DNA from: Corylus avellana
Taxonomy: Eukaryota; Streptophyta; Magnoliopsida; Fagales; Betulaceae
Assembly: GCF_901000735.1 (NCBI RefSeq)
Contig: NC_081542.1
Location: 17,313,093 to 17,377,092, forward strand
DNA length: 64,000 bases
Direction of reading: 5' to 3'
The notes under the pieces are model-generated. The model did no database searches. It had not been told where the DNA came from and worked only from the letters and a program-made list of their open reading frames with translations. The translations under genes and the position numbers were made by a program. Shown piece by piece: positions 11,808-23,468 of the stretch (within the stretch, counting starts at the first letter, position 1; each line of letters begins with the position of its first letter).

Positions 11808-14800
11808 AATTCAATGACAAAATCAACCCGCGAAAAAAGGAAAACCCACCTCCCCCCACCAAAAAAAAAACACCCAACAAATAGAAAACGAGAGGGAAAA
11901 AAATCGAAACCCTAGATAGATCAGAAAAAACTGAGATAGAATCCGGGCATCCTCCGATTGGTTAAAAAAATATACCGGAAGAAACCAACAATAAAAGTAA
12001 TAACAATAACACCAACAATACGAAGAGAAAGAGAAAAATAGTCTAAGAAGCAAAAGAGGAGGAAGAAGAAGAAGAAAAAGAAAAAAAAAAAAAAGAAAAA
12101 AAGAAACAGGTGAAGAGAGAGGGCAAGGGGTTTTATATATTATGGAGGAGGAAGGTATAGTGGTAGTAGTAGTGGTGGTGGTGGAGGAAAATGACGTGTT
12201 GAATGGTCGGCGGGGACATAGGCGCCGACTCTCGATTCCTTTTGTCCGACTCTGACCCTCTCAACCCTTCTTTACTAACCTTTTCCCTCTCGCAAGCCTT
12301 TTCTTGTCGCCTTCTTTTCTTTTTCTTTTTCTTTTTCTTTTTATTTTCTAATTTATGAGTGAGGGGAGTGGGGGGAGTTGGCCTGGGTTGCTTCGTCTTC
12401 CGACACGTGTTATGCTTCTTTTGGACTTTTGCAAACAGCTTGTGGCGGGGTGGCGACATTTTTCTTTTCTTTTCTTTTCTTTTCTTTTTTTTTGCGTCAT
12501 CAGCAAGTATTAAAAAAAAATTCCATATGTAAATTCTTTGACTTTATTAGAAATGCACATGGTGATAGATGTGTTGCCAACTTGCCATTGGCCTAGATTT
12601 GTGCATGAACAACCCACGTGCTCGAATTTTCTGTGAATCACTCTGAAAAAAATCTTTAAGGTAGGAGTCTGTTTGAAAATGCGTTTGAAAAGTATAGCTT
12701 TTAAGTTAAAAATAATTTTTAGGTAAAAACTTCATTTTTAAGTTTTTGTTAAAAGTACTTTTTAATAATTTTTAAGTTTTTTGGACCCTCAAAAACACTT
12801 TTAATTTTTTTATCAAACGCGTACTTTTTTTTTTTAACAGGTTTTTTAATTGTTAAAAGTATATTTAGGCCATTCAAACACAATCTCAAACATGCCATAA
12901 GGCTATGTTTACTTCTGGGCTAAAAGTTAAAAACTTTATATATATAACAATACTATTTATTCATTTCATAAAAATATAGCATGTTGTTCTCAAGAGGTAA
13001 GTAAATCGAGTATGAACAACGCTTTATAAAGCGGAAGTTACTAATTCGAATAATTCTACGCATCACGTCTCTTTCCATTGCTTGCTCTATCAAAACTTTC
13101 TCAATTATATAGTGATTTCCTTACTTTTTTCATATCTACAACAAGTGCATATCCAAACTTAATCACATTTGTTGCCTCAACGGCTTTACCTTTAGTGAAT
13201 TTTAATATATTAGTGATTTGCTTTAAAAAACAAAAAAAATCAAAGATAAAACAAAAGATAGGCTGAAAATCTAACATCACTACTCCAAATGTTTCGTGGA
13301 AATAAAACCTTGAAAAACGATTAGAGGAAATCAAAACTCAACAAAGCAAGAAAAATAAAATCACCCCGTGATGAATCACTGCTGAAATCAAATATAAAAA
13401 GAAAACAAACAAAAGCCACTACAGAGCTTAAGCATTACTAAACTCTTTAATAATAATTTTATTGACATTAACTCTTTAATAATTATAAAAGATAAATGTT
13501 ATATACCACGTTAATATTTCATAAATAAATCATTATGCTAATTAGGCAGAATGTAGTGACACTTAAATCAATCATTGTTAAAAAAAAAATAAAAAAAATT
13601 AAGTCTTACTAAATTCTACTATGTCAACATAATAAAATAAAAAATAAGATAAACGTGTAGTGTTACCCATGTATAACATTACTTACTATAGAATGTCAAG
13701 AAACCTATAATAAAATGTGTAATATACAAGTATTTTCCAAACTAACCTTACTTGAGATCTAAGAAATGGAAGGAGAAAGAAATAATTATCAATAATGATT
13801 GTGGTCCAGGGTAAGAATTATTTATTTTTTTGGCTTTGCACGAGCATTATTCATCTTGTATGACTTTTTTCCTTGATAAATCAAGCACTTCATTAAAAAA
13901 CAAAAGCAAAAAACACAAAACATGAAAAAGTCCCATAAACTCTCATGAAGTCGACCTACATAGGAATGGGACCATTGCGTCATGCCTAAATCCATAACAT
14001 GTCATATCAAGGCATGAAGTTTGCAAGCAAAATGTGTGACAAAAATCCCCTTCGACAATATATTTGGCTCCCTGTATAAAATTCAAGCCCGAGAAACGGC
14101 AACCGAGCAAATCCAAGCGCAAGACCAGGCCCAATAGGCTTGGAGGTTGTCCATTTAGCCTGGAATCCTGGGGCTGATCATTCAAGACATCCATATGCCC
14201 AATTCTTCAAACAATAAAGAATTTATTATAAATTACATTTTACCCCCAAACTGACACCTCATTTGTACTTTAATCTACAAACTATCAAAATATTATGAGT
14301 TATCCTTATGTCAAACTTGGCCATTAATTTAGATAGCAATCATCACAAGTGACTAGCATGTGCATTTTTAAAGTTGTTTCTTTGCATGATTAATCTACCA
14401 TTGTAAGAAACGACATGATGGTTTTTTTCTTAACAAAAAATAAAAAAAACTGAAGCAAAAACATAAGGGTGATTGTAGCCTCCTCTAGCAGAACAAAAAG
14501 GGTGGTCTTGTAGCCACCCCTTTATTTTATATGGGGCCAATCGCACAACCACCCCTTTTATTCAAATGGGAGGAGGAAGGCGGGGGCCGACCAACTTTCT
14601 ACTTCATATGTAATATTGCACGATCATTTCTCTATTTTATTGAACGCATCAACTTTGTAATATATTATAACATAAAAAGAGGTGTTACCATGTTTAACTC
14701 TGTTTAAATTTGTAGAAACGATCATTCAACTAATAAAGTGAACTAAATTTCATGTTATCTACTTCAAATTCACAAAAAAAAAAAAAAAAAAAGAAGGAAA

Positions 14801-14988
14801 ATAATTAAAAAAACAAGCTACCAAAGGTGTTTCCAAAGAACATTACATTTTTTTTTTCCATTACTAAATTGATAATTTCATTTGTACTTAAAAAAAAAAA
14901 AATATATACAAATATCACAAAAATAATAATTTTATTAAATAAATTGCAAGCAAAGACCGGATGGGAGCAACCTTCATTAATAAAGTAG
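11808..14988. other. Intergenic with simple repeats and dispersed-repeat fragments
   Basis: Contains a GAA/A-rich tract (12058-12108), GGT-type repeats (12158-12186), pyrimidine tracts (12315-12345, 12462-12492), and a GTCTGTTTGAAAATGCGTTT-type MITE-like stretch at about 12668-12896 whose far side has CATTCAAACACAATCTC. Nothing coding was recognised; the frame at 13943-14194 has no known domain. Confidence 0.45.
13862..14200 (-). mobile_element. Possible LINE 3' end fragment
   Basis: On the plus strand a short T-run is followed by CCTTGATAAATCAAGCACTTCATT, which reversed is the kind of 3' end seen in plant LINEs (compare 2126-2160). No clear target-site duplication was found and the right limit is uncertain. 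Confidence 0.35.
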
Positions 14989-17149
14989 GAGTAATGATCT
15001 ACGCTACGCGGCGTGCGTGAACAGTAACGCACGCCGCTGACGTGGCTGCTGACGTGGCACATGCCACGTCGTAGCCTCTGGTTTAAAAAAAATAAAAATA
15101 AAAATTTCAAAACCAAGCTTCAAAACCAATCCCGCGATACCCATATTTCATTTCCCCCCATTTTCTTCCCAAACCCATTTTCTCCCCCCAACCGGCACAT
15201 TGGTTCTCCCCCACCGGCGCCGGCGTGACTCCTCCCTCCCACCGTGCGTCTCCCCACCGTCACCGCCGCCAACGAACCCGTCTATCAGCTCCCGCCGGTT
15301 CTAGTTCTCCCCCACGAGACTTTTCTTCCCAAACCCCTTTTCTTGTGGCAACGAACCTGTCTTTCGGGTGTTTCACATTTTGACAAAAAAAAAAATTCCT
15401 TTGGAGTTTAGCTGGGCTGTTCGTGATGTGAGGGTGGTGAGCTCCACTAGCGGGGCGATGCAGGCGTCCCCGAAGACGTCGCTGCAGAGCTGGATGAAAC
15501 AGATAAGGCGAGGATTCATAAAACTATACATGGATTTTTGTTTGTATGTTTTTCTCTGCACAAAACATGAATTTATAGCCCAGCTTCTCTCTGCACCCAA
15601 CACCACAATCTTTGGGTTTTCCATTTTTTGTGTGTTTTTAGCTCAAATCTCTGTTTTAGTAATGAACTCTAGTCTCTTGCCTGCTATGCACACCTTGTGT
15701 TCGGCAAAATGCCTAACCGACATTTTTGAGATATGAATTTCAATTTATGTTTTAAAATGCTCTTGCTAAATACCTATGTGTTTAGTGGTGCAGGGGACTT
15801 AGCCGGATTTGTTATTCTGGTTAATATTTGGAGGGGTTTTCTTCTACTAATGCTATCCCTAGCCATTAGTATAGCTTGAGCCACTGTTTTCAACTTTCCA
15901 TCTGATCCCATAGGCTGGTGTTAAGGTTTAAACTCTGAGATTCCTTTTCCCCAAAAGCCAAATTTGCTAATGCTTCAAATTGACTTTATGGTCTTAGAAA
16001 CTAATTGTAGAGCTGATGTTGTAAACTGTCCTCTTATTAGAGCTTGAATGGTATGTAAGGAAAGCCCCTGTTTTTTTCAACGACTTAGACGTCAGTTTTA
16101 ATCCATGGTCAAAGAGTTCCCTGCTTCTTGCTTTGTGGCCTGTATAGTAGAGTAAATTAAAGTAGATTCACATGGTATCCTTTCCTCAATCAAATTACAT
16201 GCTGAGTATTTTCACTCAATACCTTGTGCTATTTTGCTTTCTTGGAGACATGATTGTCAATCCCTCTTGCTAACACAAAAACTTCATCACTATTGAGAAT
16301 GGTTTTGGGTTTAGTAATATTTGATTTTGTTGTTTCTATGTGATTATAAGAATGCTGTTTTTTTTTTTATTATGCGACTAAATTTGTTGTTGTCCTAAAC
16401 TGTGAAAAAACTGAAAAATCCCTAGACTGTTGATGGTTGGAGATGATGTAATCACTGTATTTTTGGGTTATGACATTACCATTGAAATTTATAGACCATA
16501 GGATGAATCCATCAAAAAAATTCTTCAATTCTTGATGAAGATGGCAGATTTGGTGTAAATACTGAAAACCTGCAGATGAAAATTAGCAACAAGAAATCAA
16601 GATAGAAAGAAATAAAAGCAAGATGATATAAAATGGACGAGGTCAAAAGTTAAAGAGAACAATCTTGTGGCAAACTGAACAAAATCTAAAAGACTCAGTT
16701 GACCACATTGAATCAATGTCATCTAACTATTTATCTCAAGTCACATCTCTAAATGATGTATTTCAAACACTTCCTACTTCACGTCCCTTTTCCTTAGTCC
16801 ATATAAAACTCTTCCCTATTTGCTAGACATCTCATTTTTCTTGAAGAAATATGTCTTGCTGCCTATCTCTGGAATTTTTATGAATTGTTTTATTCTATAG
16901 TTTAGAACATTGGTCTTGTAAATGGAAGAAGTTAGAACCAGTGTGCAGAACCATTGTGTATTTTACTGGTAATTCTTTGCAACACATAAATATGAACAAA
17001 TGCATAATATTCACTGTACTTTTTATATTTTCTTTCCAGGTTCCGTCATATATATCTCGATCTTTGTCTGGCAGCTATGACAATGAAGCTGTAGCTATAT
17101 TTGCTTGATCTTTACTTTTTACCTCTATATAAAGGTTAGTTTTTGTTAG
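14989..17149 (+). repeat. Left inverted arm
   Basis: Pairs with 21311-23468. The GC-rich part (15120-15520) includes a 122-codon open frame beginning at 15368 that is conserved in both arms with one visible residue change (M/T in SGAM/TQASPKTS). Its VRDVRVVSSTSG...SLQSWMKQIRRG segment looks like a captured first exon of a gene I do not recognise. The inner end is the STT3B exon piece at 17040-17134. Confidence 0.9.
17040..17134 (+). pseudogene. Captured STT3B exon fragment (left arm)
   Basis: Between an AG acceptor (TTTCCAG at 17033-17039) and a GT donor (AAAG/GTTAGT) lies a 95-bp exon. It reads VPSYISRSLSGSYDNEAVAI then FA, and after a one-base shift IFTFYLYIK. This is the segment of STT3B, the catalytic subunit of the ER oligosaccharyltransferase, around its conserved SGSYDNE/AGSYDNE loop. 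The frameshift (a missing T in GCTTTGATC) is shared with the right arm, so it predates arm duplication or was copied with it. Retained splice sites indicate capture from genomic DNA, not cDNA. Confidence 0.8.
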
Positions 17150-20100
17150 AATATTCCTATCTAAAAACTTCAATTTTTCAAAACTAGTTACAAAGTTAGA
17201 TTTTTTGTGAATTTTTTTTTAAAAGTTTTGTACTTCTATCTGCAACTTAAGAAAAGCTGTTACTGCACTTGCAGCCTATTATGCTATCTTGTCTATGACC
17301 TCATAAAAAGACTAGGAGCTTTGTAGGTTTCTCTGCTGGAAGAGCCAAGAGGACTAGAGGAGAGCAAAATGGAACAAAAATATTATTTGGGGGGACAAAT
17401 ATAATATTTTAGAGGGACAAACTTGAAAAAACCATATACGTTGGGGGAAATTTTAAAAACTTTGGGGGGACATTCGTCCCCCCAAAGCAACAAGTTCGCC
17501 CATGAATTTTACTAATAAAAGAAAAGGCCAAGGTGGAGTCTCTAAATTCTAGTGCTTTGATCAGAAGAAAGGATTTTCGCTGGTTTCAAACACAAGCCCA
17601 TGCAGCCTACCAAAAAAATTAAAACTTAATAATTTTGCTTGAAACATCAACAATGTTTAGAAGGCAGCTGTTTTGACACAGTGGTTTCAGTATTTGATAT
17701 ATTTAAAACGTAAATCAACATGCACTTGGGTTCTTGTATTCTGATTTTTTATTTTTTTATTTTTATTTATTCATAATCTATGTTTGTGACGGAAAGCATG
17801 GTGATGATGCTTTACTTATTTTGATTTTCCTTGTTGACGCCTTTAATCAAATTTATTTTTGGTTTCGACATTATGCATAATCAGTTTGTTTGCGTCCTAT
17901 AGGAGAGCTACAATGGAAGGATTGGCACTTTGGTTGGCACTATTGCTCCTTTAGTGTCAGATTCAATACCCTTTTTATAGGCTTGGATACATTTTCATGG
18001 GTGGCTTATAATTTGCTTGGAGAAGCTCATTATTTTGTCTCTAAACGGGTTGAAATAATTCTTTGTTATTTTCTTAAAATCTTAGTGAGTATGTTATAAC
18101 TTGATTGATGAAGGTTGCTACTTTTCTTACATGTTTATACAAATACTTTTCTGTTTTGGAATATTCTGTGTAGATTATAATTTACTTGAAGAAGTGAAGA
18201 GGGTTGCAGAATCTGTGGAATGCTCATTTTAAGTCATTGTGTCGCCTTAACAACCACAAATTATAATAATGTTTTTTTAGATAGTTTCTGACTTTAGTGA
18301 GGGGTTATTATTCTTGTTTGTTATGCAAATCCTTGATATTGCAAAATTCAGATTTAGGAGGGCATGCTTGTGTATTCTTTGGAATTCTGTTAGGAATCCT
18401 GTATTTGTGTGATCTGCTGTGTCAATGTTTATGATTTCAACTGCCAGAAGTAATTGTATTTCATAGTATGGGCTTTTTAATCTTTTTAGATAAAACTACA
18501 TCTTTGACCAGCTTTTGTTGTATTGCGTAACTGTATTAAGTCGAAGAGATAGAGCAAGTAGTGTGTGGCTTGATCTAGTGTTTTTTTTTTCCTATGATTT
18601 TAGTTAAGCAAGACTACTATGCACTGGATGATTTACTTCATTAATTGACAGTGTTTAGAGTTGTCGTGTTGATATGATTATGCATTAGAAGGGGGGATGT
18701 TAGATTGCAAATTGAGTTTCTCATCTTAGTTACTTCTTAAATCCTCATAGGGGAATCCATTCACTGACGCCATGGTTGGCTTGGTTGTGATAAAGCTTTT
18801 AATTTTGGCTGGCATTTAGTTTTACTGAACCATTTTCGTTTCGTGGATTTTCTTTTTTAACGGTCTACTTTACATATTTTTATTATTGAGGATGCTAAGT
18901 TCTTGAATGATGCTTCTATTATTGTAGGTTTTCTCCACGACAGTTGACAACCAAACTCAGGTGAGGATCAAGGTACTACAGGGCGAGCGTGGAATGGCTG
19001 ATGACAACAAGCTTCTTGGAGAGTTTGAGCTGTTGGCATTCCACCTTTTCATATAGCCTAGAAGCAAAGTTTTCTTTTTAATCGAAAGTAGTTTCATTGT
19101 GTAATACTCTTTGTATATATGTGTATGTGATTGGGGTAAATGTTTTGTATTAGTACCTAGACTGGTCTTTTGTATTAAGAAAAGTTCTAGCTAGTGAATT
19201 TTTTTACTTGTGGCATCTCAACAGAATATTGTCAAAAGTCCTACTATCAAATTCAAGTACACGATATATTGTCAAAATTACAATTTAGGTTTTGCTTTGG
19301 AAATACATTGAATATGGGTAGGCATTACTGTGTTTGAAATGTATCCAACAAGTGAGTTGTGCTTCAGTTTCTAGGAAGCAAGAGCTCCTGGAGCGTGAAT
19401 TTACTTGATGAAACCTTCTTCTCATTCCACAATCTTTCCATCACCCAATATGTATTGACAGTATTGTGCTAAGAGACTGCCTTCTAGTCATGTTAAGTCA
19501 TGAAAATTAAAATTTCTGCATGCATACAAGAAAAAATCTACTTTCTTTGTGCAACATGAACTCATAATTGAGATCGAAAAATCACCCCTTTTTCCCTTTA
19601 AAGAAATGCATACTATTTTCATAAAATAATATACTATTTATGGCCAATAAACTTTAGAATTCTGATCCTATGCAAAAATTTTGGTCATATTGTTTCTAAT
19701 TTACCCTCAACAACTCTTGGAAGACGATTGTATATTCTTCTCAAAATAAGCAATTACATCAAAGAGGGGTGAACGGATTCTTTCACTAACAAACAACGAT
19801 ACAATCAAATTTAAGTGAAAAATTAAAAGAGCAACAATAGTCCCTCCTTGTATGGCCACACTCTGAATTGCTTCAACATCTCGGTAAACCTCCTGATCAT
19901 ACACATCAAACAATTAGAGATCAATGCTCACACAAATGTAATTTTTGCTATTTGATAATGCGGACATAATCTATTCATATGTACAAGCTAATTAAAAAAC
20001 ACCAACTAGCACAACACTAGAGTCTCAATTCATCTTTAGTATCATTATGCAAAATATACATAAGCATTACAAACATGCATAGATTCTGCAAAAACAAACT

Positions 20101-21310
20101 TAGAAATATTACGTCTGAACACCACATAAGTCGGGATTTGGCCCCAATTCAGTCGTATGGTACCCACTAGAAACATTTTCATCTAGGCTCCAAAAAAAAA
20201 AAACTTATTTCTAAGAAACATCACAGAGACATTCATCATCATATTGAGAAATGCAAACAAATGCAATAATATCTATATATAACCGTCTTAGTTGATAGAG
20301 TAACCAAAGAAGGTACACTAGAAAAATCTAATACAATACCTTGTTTGGCCAACCTGCAAACAAATTTGCATCCATACATGTCAAACCAATAAAACACTAA
20401 AACACTTTATTTCCTTACTGGGGGGGTAAGGAAATAAATTCAAGGGGCTACCTTTGATTTTGATCAAAAGTAAACAATTATGATGGACTGTACATGACAC
20501 ACCACATTTCTATTGAATCAAGTATCATATTTAGAAGTGCTGCATGTTTTAGTAAGCATTAACAATACACAAACGTTCAAAATTTTCTACCATCTTTTTT
20601 TGTTTTGTTTTTGTTTGTGTATTCTTTAATGATTTTGAGCATCCAAAGCAAGGTACAATGAAGTAAACCATCACTAACCCCAAACAAAACATAGTTCTAA
20701 TACCAGGTAGCTTTACGGAAACTATCTCAACAAAAGAAAAGTCAAGTCCACTTGCAACTGCACGGGCTAAAAATATTAAAATCAAAGCACAATACTAATC
20801 TGTTTGATCTTTTCCCTTATTATTTTTTAAAGAGACAGCTTATTTTTAGAAGTAAATACAACACGACAAAGATCTAAAAGAGCATACTAGAATTCAACAA
20901 AAACTAGCCTTTAAACAAGAGCAAACCTGAAAGAAATAACATTTTTGCAAACAAAAATAAATATGGTGAACAGAGAGAATGACTCAAATAGCATTAGGGT
21001 GAGCCGCTTACCATGTAAAAGTATGCTATGGCATTCAAAGTGGCATAGAAGAGGGATCCCGTATTCAGTGTCTTGAATCCCTGTAGAAACTCCAACAAAA
21101 CATCAGTGGGAAAACATTAACCAGCCAAGTATACCCTACCATTTTTATAAAAAAAAAAACTTTTTTTTTTTTTTTTTTTTTCTGTAAAACAAATCAGAAT
21201 GCCAAAACTATTAATTGGAAAACTATGCCTTATTATTTTTTTTAAAGAGACAGCTTCTTTTTAGAAGTAAATACAACGCCACAAAAATCTAAAAGAGCAT
21301 ACTGGAATTT
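17150..21310. other. Unique centre of the long-arm element
   Basis: Besides the mtHSP70 piece, it holds possible exon scraps I cannot assign. One at about 17903-17955 on plus reads GRIGTLVGTIAPLVSDSIPF in one frame; another on minus upstream of 19707 reads EVYRDVEAIQSVAIQGGTI after an AG. A T/A homopolymer pair occurs at 21151-21180. Most of the rest looks like intron-type AT-rich DNA. Confidence 0.4.
18928..19056 (+). pseudogene. Captured mitochondrial HSP70 exon fragment
   Basis: After an AG acceptor (ATTGTAG, 18921-18927) the frame reads [20 protein letters not shown], then [15 protein letters not shown]. This is the substrate-binding-domain segment of mitochondrial/DnaK-type HSP70, where intact proteins continue with GIPPAPRG. 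Here the sequence shifts frame after FEL and stops at TAG 19054-19056, with GGCATTCCACCT still recognisable out of frame. It is a non-functional piece carried in the unique centre of the long-arm element. Confidence 0.85.
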
Positions 21311-21418
21311 AACAAAAACTAACCTTTATATAGAGGTAAAAAGTAAAGATCAAGCAAATATAGATACAGCTTCATTGTCATAGCTGCCAGCCAAAGATCG
21401 AGATATATATGACGGAAC
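21012..21418 (-). pseudogene. Captured STT3B fragment, two exons (right arm)
   Basis: On the minus strand, exon 21418-21324 repeats the STT3B piece VPSYISRSLAGSYDNEAVSI with the same one-base deletion. It is followed, after an intron, by an exon ending at 21012 that reads [20 protein letters not shown] up to a GTAAGC donor. In intact STT3B these segments are consecutive ([18 protein letters not shown]...). Only the right side carries the second exon, because the arm homology stops just inside the first. No later STT3B exon (VCSWGGY...) was found further in. Confidence 0.8.
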
Positions 21419-23468
21419 CTGGAAAGAAAATATAAAAAGTACAGTGAATATTATGCATTTGTTCATATTTATGTGTTGCAAAGAATTACCAGTAAAATAC
21501 ACAATGGTTCTGCACACTGGTTCTAACTTCTTCCATTTACAAGACCAATGTTCTAAACTATAGAATAAAACAATTCATAAAAATTCCAGAGATAGGCAGC
21601 AAGACATATTTCTTCAAGAAAAATGAGATGTCTAGCAAATAGGGAAGAGTTTTATATGGACTAAGGAAAAGGGACGTGAAGTAGGAAGTGTTTGAAATAC
21701 ATCATTTAGAGATGTGACTTGAGATAAATTGTTAGATGACATTGATTCAATGTGGTCAACTGAGTCTTTTAGATTTTGTTCAGTTTGCCACAAGATTGTT
21801 CTCTTTAACTTTTGACCTCGTCCATTTTATATCATCTTGCTTTTATTTCTTTCTATCTTGATTTCTTGTTGCTAATTTTCATCTACAGGTTTTCAGTATT
21901 TACACCAAATTTGCCATCTTCATCAAGAATTGAAGAATTTTTCTGATGGATTCATCCTATGGTCTATAAATTTCAATGGTAATGTCATAACCCAAAAATA
22001 CAGTGATTACATCATCTCCAACCATCAACAGTCTAGGGATTTTTCAGTTTTTTCACAGTTTAGGACAACAACAAATTTAGTCGCATAATAAAAAAAAAAC
22101 AGCATTCTTATAATCACATAGAAACAACAAAATCAAATATTACTAAACCCAAAACCATTCTCAATAGTCATGAAGTTTTTGTGTTAGCAAGAGGGATTGA
22201 CAATCATGTCTCCAAGAAAGCAAAATAGCACAAGGTATTGAGTGAAAATACTCAGCATGTAATTTGATTGAGGAAAGGATACCATGTGAATCTACTTTAA
22301 TTTACTCTACTATACAGGCCACAAAGCAAGAAGCAGGGAACTCTTTGGCCATGGTTTAAAACTGACGTCTAAGTCGTTGAAAAAAACAGGGGCTTTCCTT
22401 ACATACCATTCAAGCTCTAATAAGAGGACAGTTTACAACATCAGCTCTACAATTAGTTTCTAAGACCATAAAGTCAATTTGAAGCATTAGCAAATTTGGC
22501 TTTTGGGGAAAAGGAATCTCAGAGTTTAAACCTTAACACCAGCCTATGGGATCAGATGGAAAGTTGAAAACAGTGGCTCAAGCTATACTAATGGCTAGGG
22601 ATAGCATTAGTAGAAGAAAAACCCTCCAAATATTAACCAGAATAACAAATCCGGCTAAGTCCCCTGCACCACTAAACACATAGGTATTTAGCAAGAGCAT
22701 TTTAAAACATAAATTGAAATTCATATCTCAAAAATGTCGGTTAGGCATTTTGCCGAACACAAGGTGTGCATAGCAGGCAAGAGACTAGAGTTCATTACTA
22801 AAACAGAGATTTGAGCTAAAAACACACAAAAAATGGAAAACCCAAAGATTGTGGTGTTGGGTGCAGAGAGAAGCTGGGCTATAAATTCATGTTTTGTGCA
22901 GAGAAAAACATACAAACAAAAATCCATGTATAGTTTTATGAATCCTCGCCTTATCTGTTTCATCCAGCTCTGCAGCGACGTCTTCGGGGACGCCTGCGTC
23001 GCCCCGCTAGTGGAGCTCACCACCCTCACATCACGAACAGCCCAGCTAAACTCCAAAGGAATTTTTTTTTTTGTCAAAATGTGAAACACCCGAAAGACAG
23101 GTTCGTTGCCACAAGAAAAGGGGTTTGGGAAGAAAAGTCTCGTGGGGGAGAACTAGAACCGGCGGGAGCTGATAGACGGGTTCGTTGGCGGCGGTGACGG
23201 TGGGGAGACGCACGGTGGGAGGGAGGAGTCACGCCGGCGCCGGTGGGGGAGAACCAATGTGCCGGTTGGGGGGAGAAAATGGGTTTGGGAAGAAAATGGG
23301 GGGAAATGAAATATGGGTATCGCGGGATTGGTTTTGAAGCTTGGTTTTGAAATTTTTATTTTTATTTTTTTTAAACCAGAGGCTACGACGTGGCATGTGC
23401 CACGTCAGCAGCCACGTCAGCGGCGTGCGTTACTGTTCACGCACGCCGCGTAGCGTAGATCATTACTC
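21311..23468 (-). repeat. Right inverted arm
   Basis: Inverted copy of 14989-17149. Differences by eye are scattered single bases and small indels, for example in the homopolymer at about 22091. Homology stops at GGTTAGTTTTTGTTA on both inner sides. Confidence 0.9.

Larger units (their letters stand above)
14989..23468. mobile_element. 8.5-kb element with ~2.16-kb terminal inverted arms and captured gene fragments
   Basis: 14989-17149 and 21311-23468 are near-identical inverted copies, enclosing a 4.2-kb unique centre. Both outer ends read GAGTAATGATCTACGC, followed by a GC-rich palindromic zone with CGGCGTGCGTGAACAGTAACGC and repeated GACGTGG. The GAGTRATGAT start matches three short MITEs in this window, one of which has a 9-bp TSD typical of Mutator elements. 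The arms and centre carry exon fragments of host genes with intron edges (STT3B, mtHSP70), as in Pack-MULEs. No transposase was read. The 9-bp flanks (14980-14988, 23469-23477) do not match, so insertion as one unit is not proven. Confidence 0.65.
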
